The notes: generated from the letters alone by a model not told the origin. Positions 26,541 to 35,825 are shown, counted from the stretch's first letter. The stretch is DNA of 64,000 nt from Sphingobacterium hungaricum (GCF_015210005.1 NZ_MU158698.1:627099-691098); one strand, 5' to 3'. Translations and numbers: made by a program.

Positions 26541-26990
26541 ATGTTTTTATTTAATGTTAGGGTGTACGGGATTTTGGTTGATGCGAATCAAGAAGTATTG
26601 ATCAGTGATGAAAAAGCGGAAAGCGCATCATTCACTAAATTTCCTGGAGGCGGGCTGGAATATGGAGAAGGGCTAATCGAGGCATTAAAAAGAGAATACA
26701 TGGAAGAATGTAATTTCGATGTTGATGTTGTAAAACACCTTTATACGACCGATTTCTACGAAAAATCAAGCTTTAATGAGAGCCAGATTATTTCAGTTTA
26801 TTACGAAGTAAAGGCTAAAAGCGACATGCACTTAAACATTAAGAAATTACCGTTTGATTTTGAAGGAGAAGCCCTTGATGGAAAGCAACAAGCCTTTCGT
26901 CTTGTGCCGGTTAGGGATTTAAAAACTGATGACCTGACATTTAAAACCGATCAGATTGCTTGGGAACATTACCTAAAATCCCTAAACTAA
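26541..26990 (+). CDS. Nudix hydrolase
   Basis: The 149-residue protein has the Nudix box GGGLEYGEGLIEALKREYMEEC (about residues 37-58; pattern Gx5Ex7REUxEE with the final Gly replaced by Cys). Nudix enzymes cleave nucleoside diphosphates linked to another moiety; substrate is not predictable. The C-terminal part (about 85-149) has PVRDLKTDDLTFKTDQIAW. It follows the hypothetical gene by 30 nt and ends at a two-way terminator. Confidence 0.87.
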   Translation: MFLFNVRVYGILVDANQEVLISDEKAESASFTKFPGGGLEYGEGLIEALKREYMEECNFDVDVVKHLYTTDFYEKSSFNESQIISVYYEVKAKSDMHLNIKKLPFDFEGEALDGKQQAFRLVPVRDLKTDDLTFKTDQIAWEHYLKSLN

Positions 26991-26993
26991 AAA

Positions 26994-27016
26994 TCCCCCG
27001 AAAACCTTTCGAGGGA
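26994..27016. terminator. Bidirectional terminator
   Basis: TCCCCCGAAA (26994-27003) pairs with TTTCGAGGGA (27007-27016) with one mismatch. T-rich sequence follows on the plus strand, and TTTTTAG follows on the minus strand. It serves the Nudix gene and the small convergent gene at 27043-27171. Confidence 0.7.
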
Positions 27017-27042
27017 AATTTTGAATTTTCAATAAAGCCTTA

Positions 27043-27171
27043 TTATTTAAGAAAGTAAGCCAATAAAGCTACGGCTACACCGCCTATAATAATAATCCAT
27101 TTATTAACACCTTCGTTAGCGCCTTCAGCACTCTTGTACTTGTAGTCGCGTTTATATTTATTTACATCCAT
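27043..27171 (-). CDS. Small membrane protein, 42 aa
   Basis: A 42-codon ORF encodes a charged N-terminus (MDVNKYKRDYKYKSAEGANE) followed by one hydrophobic helix (WIIIIGGVAVALLAYFLK). It has a perfect Shine-Dalgarno sequence (AAGGAGGAA) about 6 nt before the ATG, which is uncommon in Bacteroidetes, and a terminator behind it, so it is likely expressed. No family is recognised. It would be a single-pass inner-membrane protein with a short cytoplasmic Lys/Tyr-rich tail. Confidence 0.72.
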   Translation of the reverse strand: MDVNKYKRDYKYKSAEGANEGVNKWIIIIGGVAVALLAYFLK

Positions 27172-27223
27172 TGTAATTCCTCCTTATTCTAATGATGATA
27201 TTTCATACTAATTTACATAAAAT

Positions 27224-27697
27224 TTATTCATGATGATAGGGCTCTCCTTTTAAAATGCTGTAAGCCCGATACACTTGCTCGATAAAAAACAAACGGATCA
27301 TTTGATGAGAAAACGTCATTTTTGATAAGGAAATCAACTGATTCGCACGCGTATAAAGGCTTTGATGAAATCCATACGGACCGCCAACCACAAATACAAT
27401 TGATTGTGTACTAGCAATTTGCTTAGCTTCAATAAATTTCGCGAATTCTACAGAGCGATACTCTTTTCCCTTCTCATCCAACAAAATAACCAAATCTAAA
27501 TTAGAAATATGTTTGAAAATCAATTGAGATTCTTTTTCTTTTTGAAGTTCTTGGGTCAGGTTTTTTACATTCTTAAGATCGGGAATAATTTGTAACGAAA
27601 AGTTTGTGTAATGTTTCAAACGATTTACATATTTTTCTATTCCTGTTTCAATGTATTTATCATCTGTCTTACCGATACAAATCAAGGTTATTTTCAT
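27224..27697 (-). CDS. rlmH: 23S rRNA pseudouridine methyltransferase RlmH
   Basis: RlmH methylates N3 of pseudouridine 1915 in helix 69 of 23S rRNA, using SAM. The 157-residue SPOUT protein has MKITLICIGKTDDKYIETGI at the start, VILLDEKGKEYRSVEFA, the knot FVVGGPYGFHQSLYTRA and the C-terminal SLSKMTFSHQMIRLFFIEQVYRAYSILKGEPYHHE. I chose ATG 27695-27697 because homologues begin MKI; an upstream in-frame start would add eleven unconserved residues. Confidence 0.95.
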   Translation of the reverse strand: MKITLICIGKTDDKYIETGIEKYVNRLKHYTNFSLQIIPDLKNVKNLTQELQKEKESQLIFKHISNLDLVILLDEKGKEYRSVEFAKFIEAKQIASTQSIVFVVGGPYGFHQSLYTRANQLISLSKMTFSHQMIRLFFIEQVYRAYSILKGEPYHHE

Positions 27698-27814
27698 TCG
27701 CCAAAATTGTAAAAAATTAGGATATGTCACAATAAATCTACAAAGTTTATATTTCTGAGTAATAAAGTTGTTATAATTATTATTTTCGCACCAAATTAAA
27801 AAACAAAAAATAAT

Positions 27815-28690
27815 ATGCGTTTATTAAAATTAATTTTCACTTTGGGTATTTTGTTTACAGCATTTATTGCTGCAGCACAAGAAGATACTACGAAACTATG
27901 GACAATTAAAGGCGAGAACACCTTATTGTTGAATCAAAGTTCATTTACCAACTGGGCCTCTGGAGGTGTCAATGCATTCGCGGCAAACTTGTCGTTGAAT
28001 TATGATTTCAATTATAAAAATGGCAAATGGAACTGGGACAATAAAGTAATCGCTGCTTATGGGCAGACTTTTCAAAAAGAAACGGATTGGCGTAAAAACG
28101 ACGACCGTTTCATGATCAACAGTTTGTTGGGTTACGAGGCTTCTGAAAAATGGTTTTATACATTTTTCATGAACTTCAACACGCAATTTGCAAACGGATA
28201 TGATTATTCGGGCGACGAACGCAAATTTATTTCTGCTGCTTTTGCTCCGGCTTATTTAAGCTTCGGTCCAGGTTTTGCATTCAAAGAATCGGACAATTTT
28301 AAGGTGAACCTTTCTCCTGCTGCCGCTAGAATGATTTTCGTCAATGATCAAGTGCTAGCTGATGCAGGACAATTTGGAGTTGACCCAGGTAAAAAATCAA
28401 GGTTTGAGTTTGGTGCTTCTTTAGATGCGTATTACAAAGTAAACATCATGGAGAACATCGCATTCGAAAACATCCTGAAATTATATTCAAATTACTTGGA
28501 AGATCCTCAGAATATCGATGTTGATTATACCGCAAATTTATTTATGACTGTTAACCGTTTTATTACGGTAAATGCAGGTGTTCAATTGATTTATGATGAC
28601 AATACCATGCTGACAAAGAAAGACGACCGAATCGGCCCAGGCATTCAGGTTAAACAGATTCTAGGAGCTGGAGTAACGTACAAGTTTTAA
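27815..28690 (+). CDS. DUF3078 family exported protein
   Basis: The 291-residue protein has a signal peptide (residues 1-21, ending AAAQ) and a beta-rich body with alternating aromatic residues: LWTIKGENTLLLNQSSFTNW, LSLNYDFNYKNGKWNWDNKV and GAGVTYKF at the C-terminus. This matches DUF3078, a Bacteroidetes family of probable outer-membrane beta-barrels of unknown function. The C-terminal Phe fits a barrel end. It is a single gene flanked by RlmH and a strong two-way terminator. Confidence 0.82.
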   Translation: MRLLKLIFTLGILFTAFIAAAQEDTTKLWTIKGENTLLLNQSSFTNWASGGVNAFAANLSLNYDFNYKNGKWNWDNKVIAAYGQTFQKETDWRKNDDRFMINSLLGYEASEKWFYTFFMNFNTQFANGYDYSGDERKFISAAFAPAYLSFGPGFAFKESDNFKVNLSPAAARMIFVNDQVLADAGQFGVDPGKKSRFEFGASLDAYYKVNIMENIAFENILKLYSNYLEDPQNIDVDYTANLFMTVNRFITVNAGVQLIYDDNTMLTKKDDRIGPGIQVKQILGAGVTYKF

Positions 28691-28708
28691 TCCCGAATCC
28701 TCAAACAT

Positions 28709-28743
28709 AAAAAATGCCATTGAAAATTTCAATGGCATTTTTT
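28709..28743. terminator. Bidirectional terminator
   Basis: ATGCCATTGAAA (28714-28725) pairs with TTTCAATGGCAT (28727-28738), flanked by A-run and T-run on the two sides, giving a strong intrinsic terminator in both directions for the DUF3078 and YceI genes. Confidence 0.88.
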
Positions 28744-28763
28744 ATATAATACAATTTTGGCGC

Positions 28764-29393
28764 TTATTTAGTAGCTACCAAATTGATTTTGAAATTAATT
28801 TCTTTAGAAATTAAATCATCTTCTTTACCTGTATAGTTAACTCCCCAGTCTTCGCGAGCAATGTTGAAATCAGCAGAAGCTTTAACAGTTGTTTCTGTAA
28901 CTTCAGTTAATTTAGCGTCGAAAGTAACGTTTTTAGAAATACCTTTAATCGTTAAATTACCAGAGATAACAACATCACTTGCTGTTGCGCCAGCTTTAAC
29001 AGTGGTAATCGCGAAAGAAGCTTCTGGAAATTTTGCAACATCAAAGAAGTCTTCAGCTTTCAAATGTCCATCCAATTTATCTTTGTATTCTCCTTGCAAG
29101 TCAGTGGAACTGATTGTATTTAAATCCAATACAAAATTTCCGCCAGTCAAAGCACCGTTGTCAACAGTTAGCGATCCCGATTTAACTTTAACAGTACCAG
29201 TATGCGCACCAGTAACCTTTGTTCCAGTCCAAACAACTGTAGATTGAGTAGTATCAACAGCAAAGCTATTTCCTACTAAATCATTTACTGTTTCAACTGA
29301 ATCTTTTGTTTCAGCCTTTTTTCCCTCAGGGTTTCCTGCACAAGAAGCTAATACTAAAGCAGCTGCAGCAGATAATAAAATTAATTTGTTCAT
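28764..29393 (-). CDS. YceI-family lipoprotein
   Basis: The 209-residue protein starts with a lipoprotein signal (MNKLILLSAAAALVLASCAG; lipobox Cys18) and has a short acidic linker before a YceI lipocalin-like domain (about 45-209): FAVDTTQSTVVWTGTKVTGAHTGTVKVKSGSL, then FDVAKFPEASFAITTV and DFNIAREDWGVNYTG. YceI proteins bind polyisoprenoids or similar amphiphiles. It is probably anchored in the outer membrane or the periplasmic face. Function in this organism is unknown. Confidence 0.9.
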   Translation of the reverse strand: MNKLILLSAAAALVLASCAGNPEGKKAETKDSVETVNDLVGNSFAVDTTQSTVVWTGTKVTGAHTGTVKVKSGSLTVDNGALTGGNFVLDLNTISSTDLQGEYKDKLDGHLKAEDFFDVAKFPEASFAITTVKAGATASDVVISGNLTIKGISKNVTFDAKLTEVTETTVKASADFNIAREDWGVNYTGKEDDLISKEINFKINLVATK

Positions 29394-29427
29394 GTTTCTA
29401 AATTATATGTTTAAACTTATATTTTAA

Positions 29428-29435
29428 CAAAAGTA
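29428..29435 (-). promoter_or_regulatory. Candidate -7 box of the YceI gene
   Basis: The minus strand reads TACTTTTG, matching TAnnTTTG, about 35 nt upstream of the YceI start codon. No -33 element is evident. Confidence 0.4.
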
Positions 29436-29506
29436 CTATTCTTTTTTAAAAAACTAAGCTAAGGTAAAAAATTTGATATTAAATCTACAAATTCAGTAGA
29501 ATTAAT

Positions 29507-30832
29507 CTAATGACCCGACGGCTCAGCTTCAACTCTCCGAATATCAGCGCCTAAGGCTTTTAATCGTTCCTCGATATCCTGATAGCCTCTTTCGATTTGC
29601 TCAATGTTGTAAATCGTCGATTTTCCCTGAGCAGACAGTGCGGCAATCAATAAGGAAACTCCTGCACGGATATCCGGCGAAGTCATTTGAATACCTCTTA
29701 ATTTATTTTGCTTATTCAAACCGATAACAGTCGCACGGTGCGGGTCACATAAAATAATCTGGGCGCCCATATCAATCAGCTTGTCAACAAAGAACAAACG
29801 GCTTTCGAACATCTTTTGATGAATCAGCACATTTCCTTTTGCCTGAATCGCAGTTACTAAAACAATACTCAATAAATCTGGCGTAAATCCTGGCCATGGC
29901 GCATCTGAAACCGTCAAAATCGAACCGTCAATAAATGTTTCAATTTCATATGAATCTTGAGCAGGGATAAAAATATCATCGCCTCTTAATTCAAATTTGA
30001 TTCCCAAACGTGAAAATATGGTCGGAATAATTCCCAATTCATTAAAACAAACGTCTTTAATCGTGATTTCAGAACCCGTAATTGCCGCAAGGCCAATGAA
30101 AGAACCGATTTCAATCATATCAGGAAGCATGCGATGCGTCGTTCCTCCCAATTTTTCGACACCTTCAATTGTCAACAAATTAGAACCGATGCCTTCGATT
30201 TTTGCACCCATTCTATTCAACATTTTGCAGAGCTGCTGCAAATATGGTTCACAGGCTGCATTGTATAATTTCGTCACTCCTTTAGCCAAAACTGCAGCCA
30301 TAACGATGTTTGCAGTTCCAGTTACTGATGCTTCATCTAATAAAATGTAAGTACCTTTTAATTCCGTAGCATCGACGTTGAAGAAATTATTTTCCGCGTC
30401 GTAGACAAATTTAGCACCCAGCTTTTCGAATCCTAAAAAGTGCGTATCCAAACGTCTGCGTCCAATTTTATCACCTCCTGGTTTCGGAATTGCCGCTTTA
30501 CCAAAACGAGCTAACAAAGGACCAACAATCATAATCGAGCCTCTCAAACCTCCGCCCTTTTTCTTAAATTCTTCGGATTGGAAATAATCGATATTTATAT
30601 TTTTTGCTTCGAATTCATACGTGTCTTTGTTGATTCGTTGCACATCAACTCCCAACGCAGCCAATAAATCAATTAATTTATTGACGTCTTTAATATCAGG
30701 AATATTGCTGATTGTAATTTTCTCTTCGGTTAGCAATACAGCTGACAAAATCTGTAAAGCTTCATTTTTTGCACCCTGAGGAATAATTTCTCCTTTTAAT
30801 GCTTTTCCCCCTCTTATTTCAAATGCATCCAT
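29507..30832 (-). CDS. murA: UDP-GlcNAc enolpyruvyltransferase MurA, Asp-type
   Basis: MurA makes the first committed peptidoglycan precursor. The 441-residue protein has the GGKALKGEIIPQGAKNEALQIL start with the substrate-binding Lys22-Asn23 and the catalytic loop PKPGGDKIGRRRLDTH. The loop position that is Cys115 in E. coli is Asp121 here. This Cys-to-Asp form is active but is not alkylated by fosfomycin, as known for mycobacterial and chlamydial MurA. It lies downstream of the DUF4290 gene with a hairpin between them. Confidence 0.95.
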   Translation of the reverse strand: MDAFEIRGGKALKGEIIPQGAKNEALQILSAVLLTEEKITISNIPDIKDVNKLIDLLAALGVDVQRINKDTYEFEAKNINIDYFQSEEFKKKGGGLRGSIMIVGPLLARFGKAAIPKPGGDKIGRRRLDTHFLGFEKLGAKFVYDAENNFFNVDATELKGTYILLDEASVTGTANIVMAAVLAKGVTKLYNAACEPYLQQLCKMLNRMGAKIEGIGSNLLTIEGVEKLGGTTHRMLPDMIEIGSFIGLAAITGSEITIKDVCFNELGIIPTIFSRLGIKFELRGDDIFIPAQDSYEIETFIDGSILTVSDAPWPGFTPDLLSIVLVTAIQAKGNVLIHQKMFESRLFFVDKLIDMGAQIILCDPHRATVIGLNKQNKLRGIQMTSPDIRAGVSLLIAALSAQGKSTIYNIEQIERGYQDIEERLKALGADIRRVEAEPSGH

Positions 30833-30868
30833 AAATGTGTGTTCTATACTATCTTGATTTTAAATAAA

Positions 30869-30904
30869 AAAGCAATTGAAATCCAGATGTCTATCAATTG
30901 CTTT
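30869..30904 (-). terminator. Hairpin between DUF4290 gene and murA
   Basis: AAAGCAATTGA (30869-30879) pairs with TCAATTGCTTT (30894-30904); read on the minus strand it is followed by TTTTTTATTT. It probably terminates the DUF4290 transcript, with murA expressed by read-through or from its own promoter, which I could not locate. Confidence 0.65.
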
Positions 30905-30928
30905 GAAAAAAATTCAAACACGAATGTG

Positions 30929-31681
30929 TTATTTCTTATAATTATTGTTGGTGTAAGGCTTCTTGCCTCCAGAAAAACTTTTCTTCTGACCGCCACCGCC
31001 GCCACCGCTGTGACCTTGCTTTTTATAATTATTGTTATTCGAGTTGTTGTTATTGTTGTTGTTTTTGAAATTAGAACCCGAATTCGACGAAGTCGTGTTT
31101 TGTTTAATTCTATTTCCTGGAGTTTGAACTTTCAAATCCACTTTTGTCAAGACAGTTCCTTCTGGAAGTTTCAATTCGCCGTTAGATAATTGTGCCAAAT
31201 CTTCGATAATCAAATCATCAGCTACAGAATCTTTATTCCAAGTCATGTAAGCCAGCTTCATGAAATTCGCTATGGAAAGTGTCATTCGCTGACGAACTTC
31301 TTCATCAGGAATTGATTTTGCTTTCGCAATCATTTCTTCAACCGTGTGCCCATAATGCTTATAGCGAATAGTATGTTGCGGATATTTCATCTGTTCCGGT
31401 TTCTGACGGATGTTTTCTCTGCTTTGGATTGGGTACGGAGAATCTACATCAATCTTGAAATCGGAAATAATGTGTAAATGGTCCCATAATTTATGCTTAA
31501 AATCAGATACGTCACGTAAATGCGGGTTTAAAACACCCATCATATCAATAACAACCTGAGCAAGTCTATTACGTTCCTCTTTTGTTGGCAACGTACAGAT
31601 ATGGTCTACCATATTCTGAACATTTCTACCATATTCAGCCAGAATCAGCTGTGGTCTTGTACTATTATAATCGAATGTCAT
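30929..31681 (-). CDS. DUF4290 family protein
   Basis: The 250-residue protein begins MTFDYNSTRPQLILAEYGRNVQ, followed by a helical region with PTKEERNRLAQVVIDMM and LRDVSDFKHKLWDHLHIISDF, which matches DUF4290, a Bacteroidetes-specific family without known function. The C-terminal about 60 residues are low-complexity: Asn-rich, then Gly-rich and Lys-rich, likely disordered and possibly nucleic-acid binding. It sits just upstream of murA and downstream of pcrA on the same strand. Confidence 0.85.
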   Translation of the reverse strand: MTFDYNSTRPQLILAEYGRNVQNMVDHICTLPTKEERNRLAQVVIDMMGVLNPHLRDVSDFKHKLWDHLHIISDFKIDVDSPYPIQSRENIRQKPEQMKYPQHTIRYKHYGHTVEEMIAKAKSIPDEEVRQRMTLSIANFMKLAYMTWNKDSVADDLIIEDLAQLSNGELKLPEGTVLTKVDLKVQTPGNRIKQNTTSSNSGSNFKNNNNNNNSNNNNYKKQGHSGGGGGGQKKSFSGGKKPYTNNNYKK

Positions 31682-31747
31682 ATGTGTGATGAAACGCTGT
31701 ACCTACTAAACGTATGAATCAGCGTTATATTTTTATTAAATGTAAAA

Positions 31748-34015
31748 TTATACTACTCTAAGTTTTGCAAATTTAAGCAACAATTGTTTCTGTCCCAACT
31801 CTTTGAAGAAAATAGTTGCTTTTATATCCGGTTTATTGCCTTCTAGGTTGATTACTTTACCAAATCCAAAACGTTCATGCTCAACTTCCATACCAACTTC
31901 GAGAACTGAAGTATCAGAAGGCTTGAAACCTTCCGAAGGCACATGGGCTTTGGGCAGAATGCTTGTTGTTTTAACAACTTTTGGCTTTGGCTTCGTAAAG
32001 GTATCTGCTTGTTGCCAAGCGACACGTTCTGAATTGAATGCCGAATTATTTTCGCTTTTCATTTCCTTCGGTCTGAAATCAAGTTCCAAGCACGCAGGAT
32101 TTAACTCATCTAAAAAACGGCTGGGTTCACAATTATTTAAAGACCCAAAACGATAACGAGAAGTTGCGTAGGAAAGATACAATTTTTTTTCCGCACGCGT
32201 AACTGCGACATAAAATAAACGACGCTCCTCTTCCAATTCCGTTCTTGAATTCAAGGACAATTGTGAAGGAAATAAATTTTCTTCCAATCCGACAACAAAA
32301 ACGACCGGAAATTCCAATCCTTTAGATGAATGGATTGTCATCAATGACACCGTATCAGCATTTGGATTTTTATCGTTATCATCATTGGTTAACAAGGCAA
32401 TATCTTGCATGAAGACGTCTAAGCCCTTTTCTTCAATATCCTCACGTTCGGAAAATTCTTTTATTCCGTTCAGCAATTCTTGAATATTCTCATAGCGGCT
32501 CAATCCTTCAACCGATTTGTCTTCGTATAAATCTTTTAGAATTCCTGTGTGCTGCGCAATGTGCATCGCCGTATCGAATGCCGTATTTGTCTTAGCAATC
32601 GCCTGAAAACTCTGAATCATTAATCCAAAATTACCAACTGAACTTGAGCTTCGACCATCTAAATACATACCTGCATTTTCGACAATGTTCCACAAACGCG
32701 TTTGATGCTGGTCAGCTGCCACAATAATCCGTTCGACCGTCGTATCGCCGATTCCTCTTCTAGGGTAATTGATGACACGTTTTAAGGCTTCTTCGTCATT
32801 CGGATTGAATGTTAATCTGAAATAAGCGATTAAATCTTTAATTTCTTTCCGTTGGTAGAATGAGGTTCCTCCATAAATTTTATAAGGAATACCAATTTTC
32901 CGTAGCGCTTCCTCCATTGAACGGGATTGTGCATTCGTACGGTAAAGAATAGCAAAGTCTTTAAAATACAATCCTTTCAGGGATTTCTCCTGAGCAATGG
33001 CTTCCGCAATAATTTTTCCTTCTTCATTATCCGAAAACGCACGGCTGACTTTTATTTTTTCACCTTCTTCGTTGTCCGAAAAGACGTTTTTCTCAAGCTG
33101 ATTCTTGTTGTTTGCAATAATGCTATTGGCCGCATCGACAATCATTTTTGTCGAACGGTAGTTTTGTTCTAACTTAAAAACTTTAACATCTGGATAATCT
33201 TTCTGAAAATTCAGGATGTTTTGAATATTCGCTCCGCGAAACGCATAAATACTTTGCGCATCATCGCCTACCACGCAAATATTTTCATTGACCGCAGCCA
33301 AACGCTTCACAATCAGGTATTGAGAAAAGTTGGTATCCTGATACTCATCCACCATCAAGTAGCGAAACTGATGTTGGTATTTATGCAGTACTTCCGGATA
33401 TTTATTCAGCAATACATTGGTTTTGAACAACAAATCATCAAAATCCATAGCGCCGGCACGGTAACAGCGCTGTGCATACGTCATGTACAACTGCCCTAAC
33501 TGTCCGCGTCCATTGGAATGGTCTTCAGCCAGAATAGCTTCGTTTTTATTGTATTCCTGTGGAGAAATTAAATTATTTTTTGCGGAGGAAATCCTGCCGT
33601 AAACATGATTGACGTTATAAAGCTTGTCATTCAAGTTCATCTCTTTGATGATTGCGCGCAATAAACTTTTGCTATCATCAGTGTCATAAATGGTGAAATT
33701 TTTAGGATAGCCCAACAGCTCCGCTTCGACTCTTAAGATACGAGCGAAAACAGAGTGAAATGTTCCCATCCAAATATTTTTTGCTTCCGCGCCAACGACA
33801 GACTTAATCCGCTCGCGCATTTCTTTCGCTGCCTTGTTCGTAAACGTCAGTACCAAAATATTGAAAGGGTCGACACCTTGATTGACCAAATGCGCTACTC
33901 GATAGGTAATTACGCGTGTTTTTCCTGAGCCCGCACCAGCAACTATCATCACAGGGCCTTTGGTTTGCTCGACCGCTCCTCGCTGTGACGGATTTAATCC
34001 TGCTAAATAATCCAA
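31748..34015 (-). CDS. pcrA: UvrD/PcrA-type ATP-dependent DNA helicase
   Basis: This 755-residue SF1A 3'-5' helicase acts in repair and replication fork maintenance. Motifs in order: Q motif LNPSQRGAVEQTKGPVMIVAGAGSGKTRVI (Walker A), LTFTNKAAKEMRERI (Ia), YLMVDEYQDTNFSQ (Walker B), GDDAQSIYAFRGAN (III), LEQNYRST (IV), VSLMTIHSSKGLEFPVVFVVGL (V) and FYVAVTRAEKKLYLSYA (VI). The C-terminus has the SH3-like tail GMEVEHERFGFGKVINLEG that is typical of PcrA and binds RNA polymerase. It is divided from dnaB by 208 nt. Confidence 0.95.
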   Translation of the reverse strand: MDYLAGLNPSQRGAVEQTKGPVMIVAGAGSGKTRVITYRVAHLVNQGVDPFNILVLTFTNKAAKEMRERIKSVVGAEAKNIWMGTFHSVFARILRVEAELLGYPKNFTIYDTDDSKSLLRAIIKEMNLNDKLYNVNHVYGRISSAKNNLISPQEYNKNEAILAEDHSNGRGQLGQLYMTYAQRCYRAGAMDFDDLLFKTNVLLNKYPEVLHKYQHQFRYLMVDEYQDTNFSQYLIVKRLAAVNENICVVGDDAQSIYAFRGANIQNILNFQKDYPDVKVFKLEQNYRSTKMIVDAANSIIANNKNQLEKNVFSDNEEGEKIKVSRAFSDNEEGKIIAEAIAQEKSLKGLYFKDFAILYRTNAQSRSMEEALRKIGIPYKIYGGTSFYQRKEIKDLIAYFRLTFNPNDEEALKRVINYPRRGIGDTTVERIIVAADQHQTRLWNIVENAGMYLDGRSSSSVGNFGLMIQSFQAIAKTNTAFDTAMHIAQHTGILKDLYEDKSVEGLSRYENIQELLNGIKEFSEREDIEEKGLDVFMQDIALLTNDDNDKNPNADTVSLMTIHSSKGLEFPVVFVVGLEENLFPSQLSLNSRTELEEERRLFYVAVTRAEKKLYLSYATSRYRFGSLNNCEPSRFLDELNPACLELDFRPKEMKSENNSAFNSERVAWQQADTFTKPKPKVVKTTSILPKAHVPSEGFKPSDTSVLEVGMEVEHERFGFGKVINLEGNKPDIKATIFFKELGQKQLLLKFAKLRVV

Positions 34016-34113
34016 ATTATCTCCTAAAATTAGTTTTAGTTTTTAAAAATATGAGAGTGTAAAAATAAGAAAAAATTGTCTATCCTTAAAATAAACATGG
34101 CTTGAGGATGCGT

Positions 34114-34159
34114 TATTCATAATCATAAAGAAAACTTTCTAAATCACTGATTATGAATA
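34114..34159. repeat. 12-bp inverted repeat between pcrA and dnaB
   Basis: TATTCATAATCA (34114-34125) is repeated in reverse complement at 34148-34159 with a 22-nt spacer. It lies downstream of dnaB and upstream of pcrA, so it could be an operator or weak terminator. No T-run adjoins. Confidence 0.45.
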
Positions 34160-34223
34160 CCCAATCACACGAAAGTACTTTTAAAAAAAGCTACAAGAAA
34201 GAAAAACCTACTTCAGTCAGGAA

Positions 34224-35825
34224 CTAAAATGGCGAATCGTCTGGCATATCGTTCATTCTTGATGAACGAGTGATACCGCCTCCGTTGAAATCTTCAAAAT
34301 TCTCCGAAGGTTTTAGATTGGAATTATCGTTTGGTTTGAAATCCATAAAATTGCCTCCGCCAGAATCCATTCCAGAGAAATCATCTTCCAAATCTACGAA
34401 CTTCACATATTTACCGACAAAACGCAAAGGCACAATTCCGGTCTCTCCATTTCTGTGCTTCGCAATAATTACCTCGCCGATTCCAGCCGTTGATACTCCC
34501 GCCTCATCTTCCAAAATTCCGTAATATTCAGGACGATACAAGAACAACACCATATCCGCATCCTGCTCGATTGAACCCGACTCACGTAAATCGGATAACA
34601 TCGGACGCTTGCTATTTCCTGGACGCGATTCCACCGCACGGCTTAATTGAGATAAAGCGATTACAGGGATATTCAACTCCTTTGCTACAGATTTCAAAGC
34701 CCTGGAAATACTACCAATCTCCTGCTCACGATTTCCAGCTCCACCTTTACCTTCGGCTTTACCGTGCATCAATTGCAAATAATCGACGATGACCATCTGA
34801 ATATCATACTGAGCTTTTAGTCTTCTACATTTTGCTCTAAATTCAAACACGTTTAATGCTGGCGTATCATCGATAATCAAAGGCGCTTCGGTCAAACGGC
34901 CGATGCGCGAATGCAATTGTTGCCATTCGTAATCTGCCAGATTTCCTTTTTTTAATTTTTCTTGTTCGATTTCTGTTTCCCCTGCAATCAAACGATTCAC
35001 CAACTGAACCGAAGACATCTCCAACGAGAAAACGACAACCGGCTTATTGTGATCCACTGCAGCGTTTCGGGCAACGGAAAGTACAAACGCCGTTTTTCCC
35101 ATTGCTGGACGCGCAGCGATAATTACTAAATCCGAAGGTTGCCAACCAGAAGTCATTCGGTCTAAAGCCGACATGCCAGAAGGAATTCCTGTCAAACCAT
35201 CGGTTTTGTCTCGAAGCAATTCCAAGTTATTGATTGCTTCACGCATGATGTCATCCATTTTTCTGGAATCTCTGCGTAAATTATTTTGAGCGATGTCAAA
35301 TAAACTTTTTTCTGCGTGGTCTAACAAATCGAAAATATCAGAGGTTTCGTCGTAAGACGAATTGATAATTTCAGAAGAAACCTTAATTAGCTCGCGCTGA
35401 ATATATTTTTGTGAAATAATACGTGCATGGTACTCGATATTTGCTGCCGAAACCACACGGTCTGTCAGCTGCGTTATGTAATAAGCACCACCTACGATTT
35501 CCAACGAGCCCATTTGGCGCAACTCTGCAGTTACGGTCAATAAATCGATAGGCGACGTTTTTTGAAATAAATTATAGATAGCCTGAAAGATTTTTTGGTG
35601 AGATTCTTTGTAAAACGATTCTGGTTTCAGAATATCGATGACCTCACTTAACGCATTTTTCTCCAACATCAAGGCTCCCAAAACCGCTTCTTCTAAATCG
35701 AGCGCTTGAGGAGGCAATTTCCCTAATCCGCTGACAAGATTATTCAAACTCGTACGCTTCTTATTGAAATTAGCTCGTCCCGGTTGACCAGGATTGTTAT
35801 TGGAAAATTCGTTTTCTACAGACAT
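34224..35825 (-). CDS. dnaB: Replicative DNA helicase DnaB
   Basis: DnaB is the hexameric 5'-3' fork helicase. The 533-residue protein has an N-terminal primase-interacting domain (about 35-140; PPQALDLEEAVLGALM), then a RecA-like domain with Walker A ARPAMGKTAFVLS, DnaB motif PVVVFSLEMSSVQLVNRL, Walker B IQMVIVDYLQLM and SDLRESGSIEQDADMVLFLYRPEYY. The last about 50 residues form a disordered tail. Upstream lies a 411-bp gap with DnaA boxes. No intein is present. Confidence 0.96.
   Translation of the reverse strand: MSVENEFSNNNPGQPGRANFNKKRTSLNNLVSGLGKLPPQALDLEEAVLGALMLEKNALSEVIDILKPESFYKESHQKIFQAIYNLFQKTSPIDLLTVTAELRQMGSLEIVGGAYYITQLTDRVVSAANIEYHARIISQKYIQRELIKVSSEIINSSYDETSDIFDLLDHAEKSLFDIAQNNLRRDSRKMDDIMREAINNLELLRDKTDGLTGIPSGMSALDRMTSGWQPSDLVIIAARPAMGKTAFVLSVARNAAVDHNKPVVVFSLEMSSVQLVNRLIAGETEIEQEKLKKGNLADYEWQQLHSRIGRLTEAPLIIDDTPALNVFEFRAKCRRLKAQYDIQMVIVDYLQLMHGKAEGKGGAGNREQEIGSISRALKSVAKELNIPVIALSQLSRAVESRPGNSKRPMLSDLRESGSIEQDADMVLFLYRPEYYGILEDEAGVSTAGIGEVIIAKHRNGETGIVPLRFVGKYVKFVDLEDDFSGMDSGGGNFMDFKPNDNSNLKPSENFEDFNGGGITRSSRMNDMPDDSPF

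Noticed and set aside
34153-34227. 24-codon ORF (MNTQSHESTFKKSYKK...) downstream of dnaB
   Set aside because: It overlaps the dnaB stop codon on the other strand, has no clear promoter or SD, and its ATG lies inside an inverted repeat arm; chance is the simplest reading.
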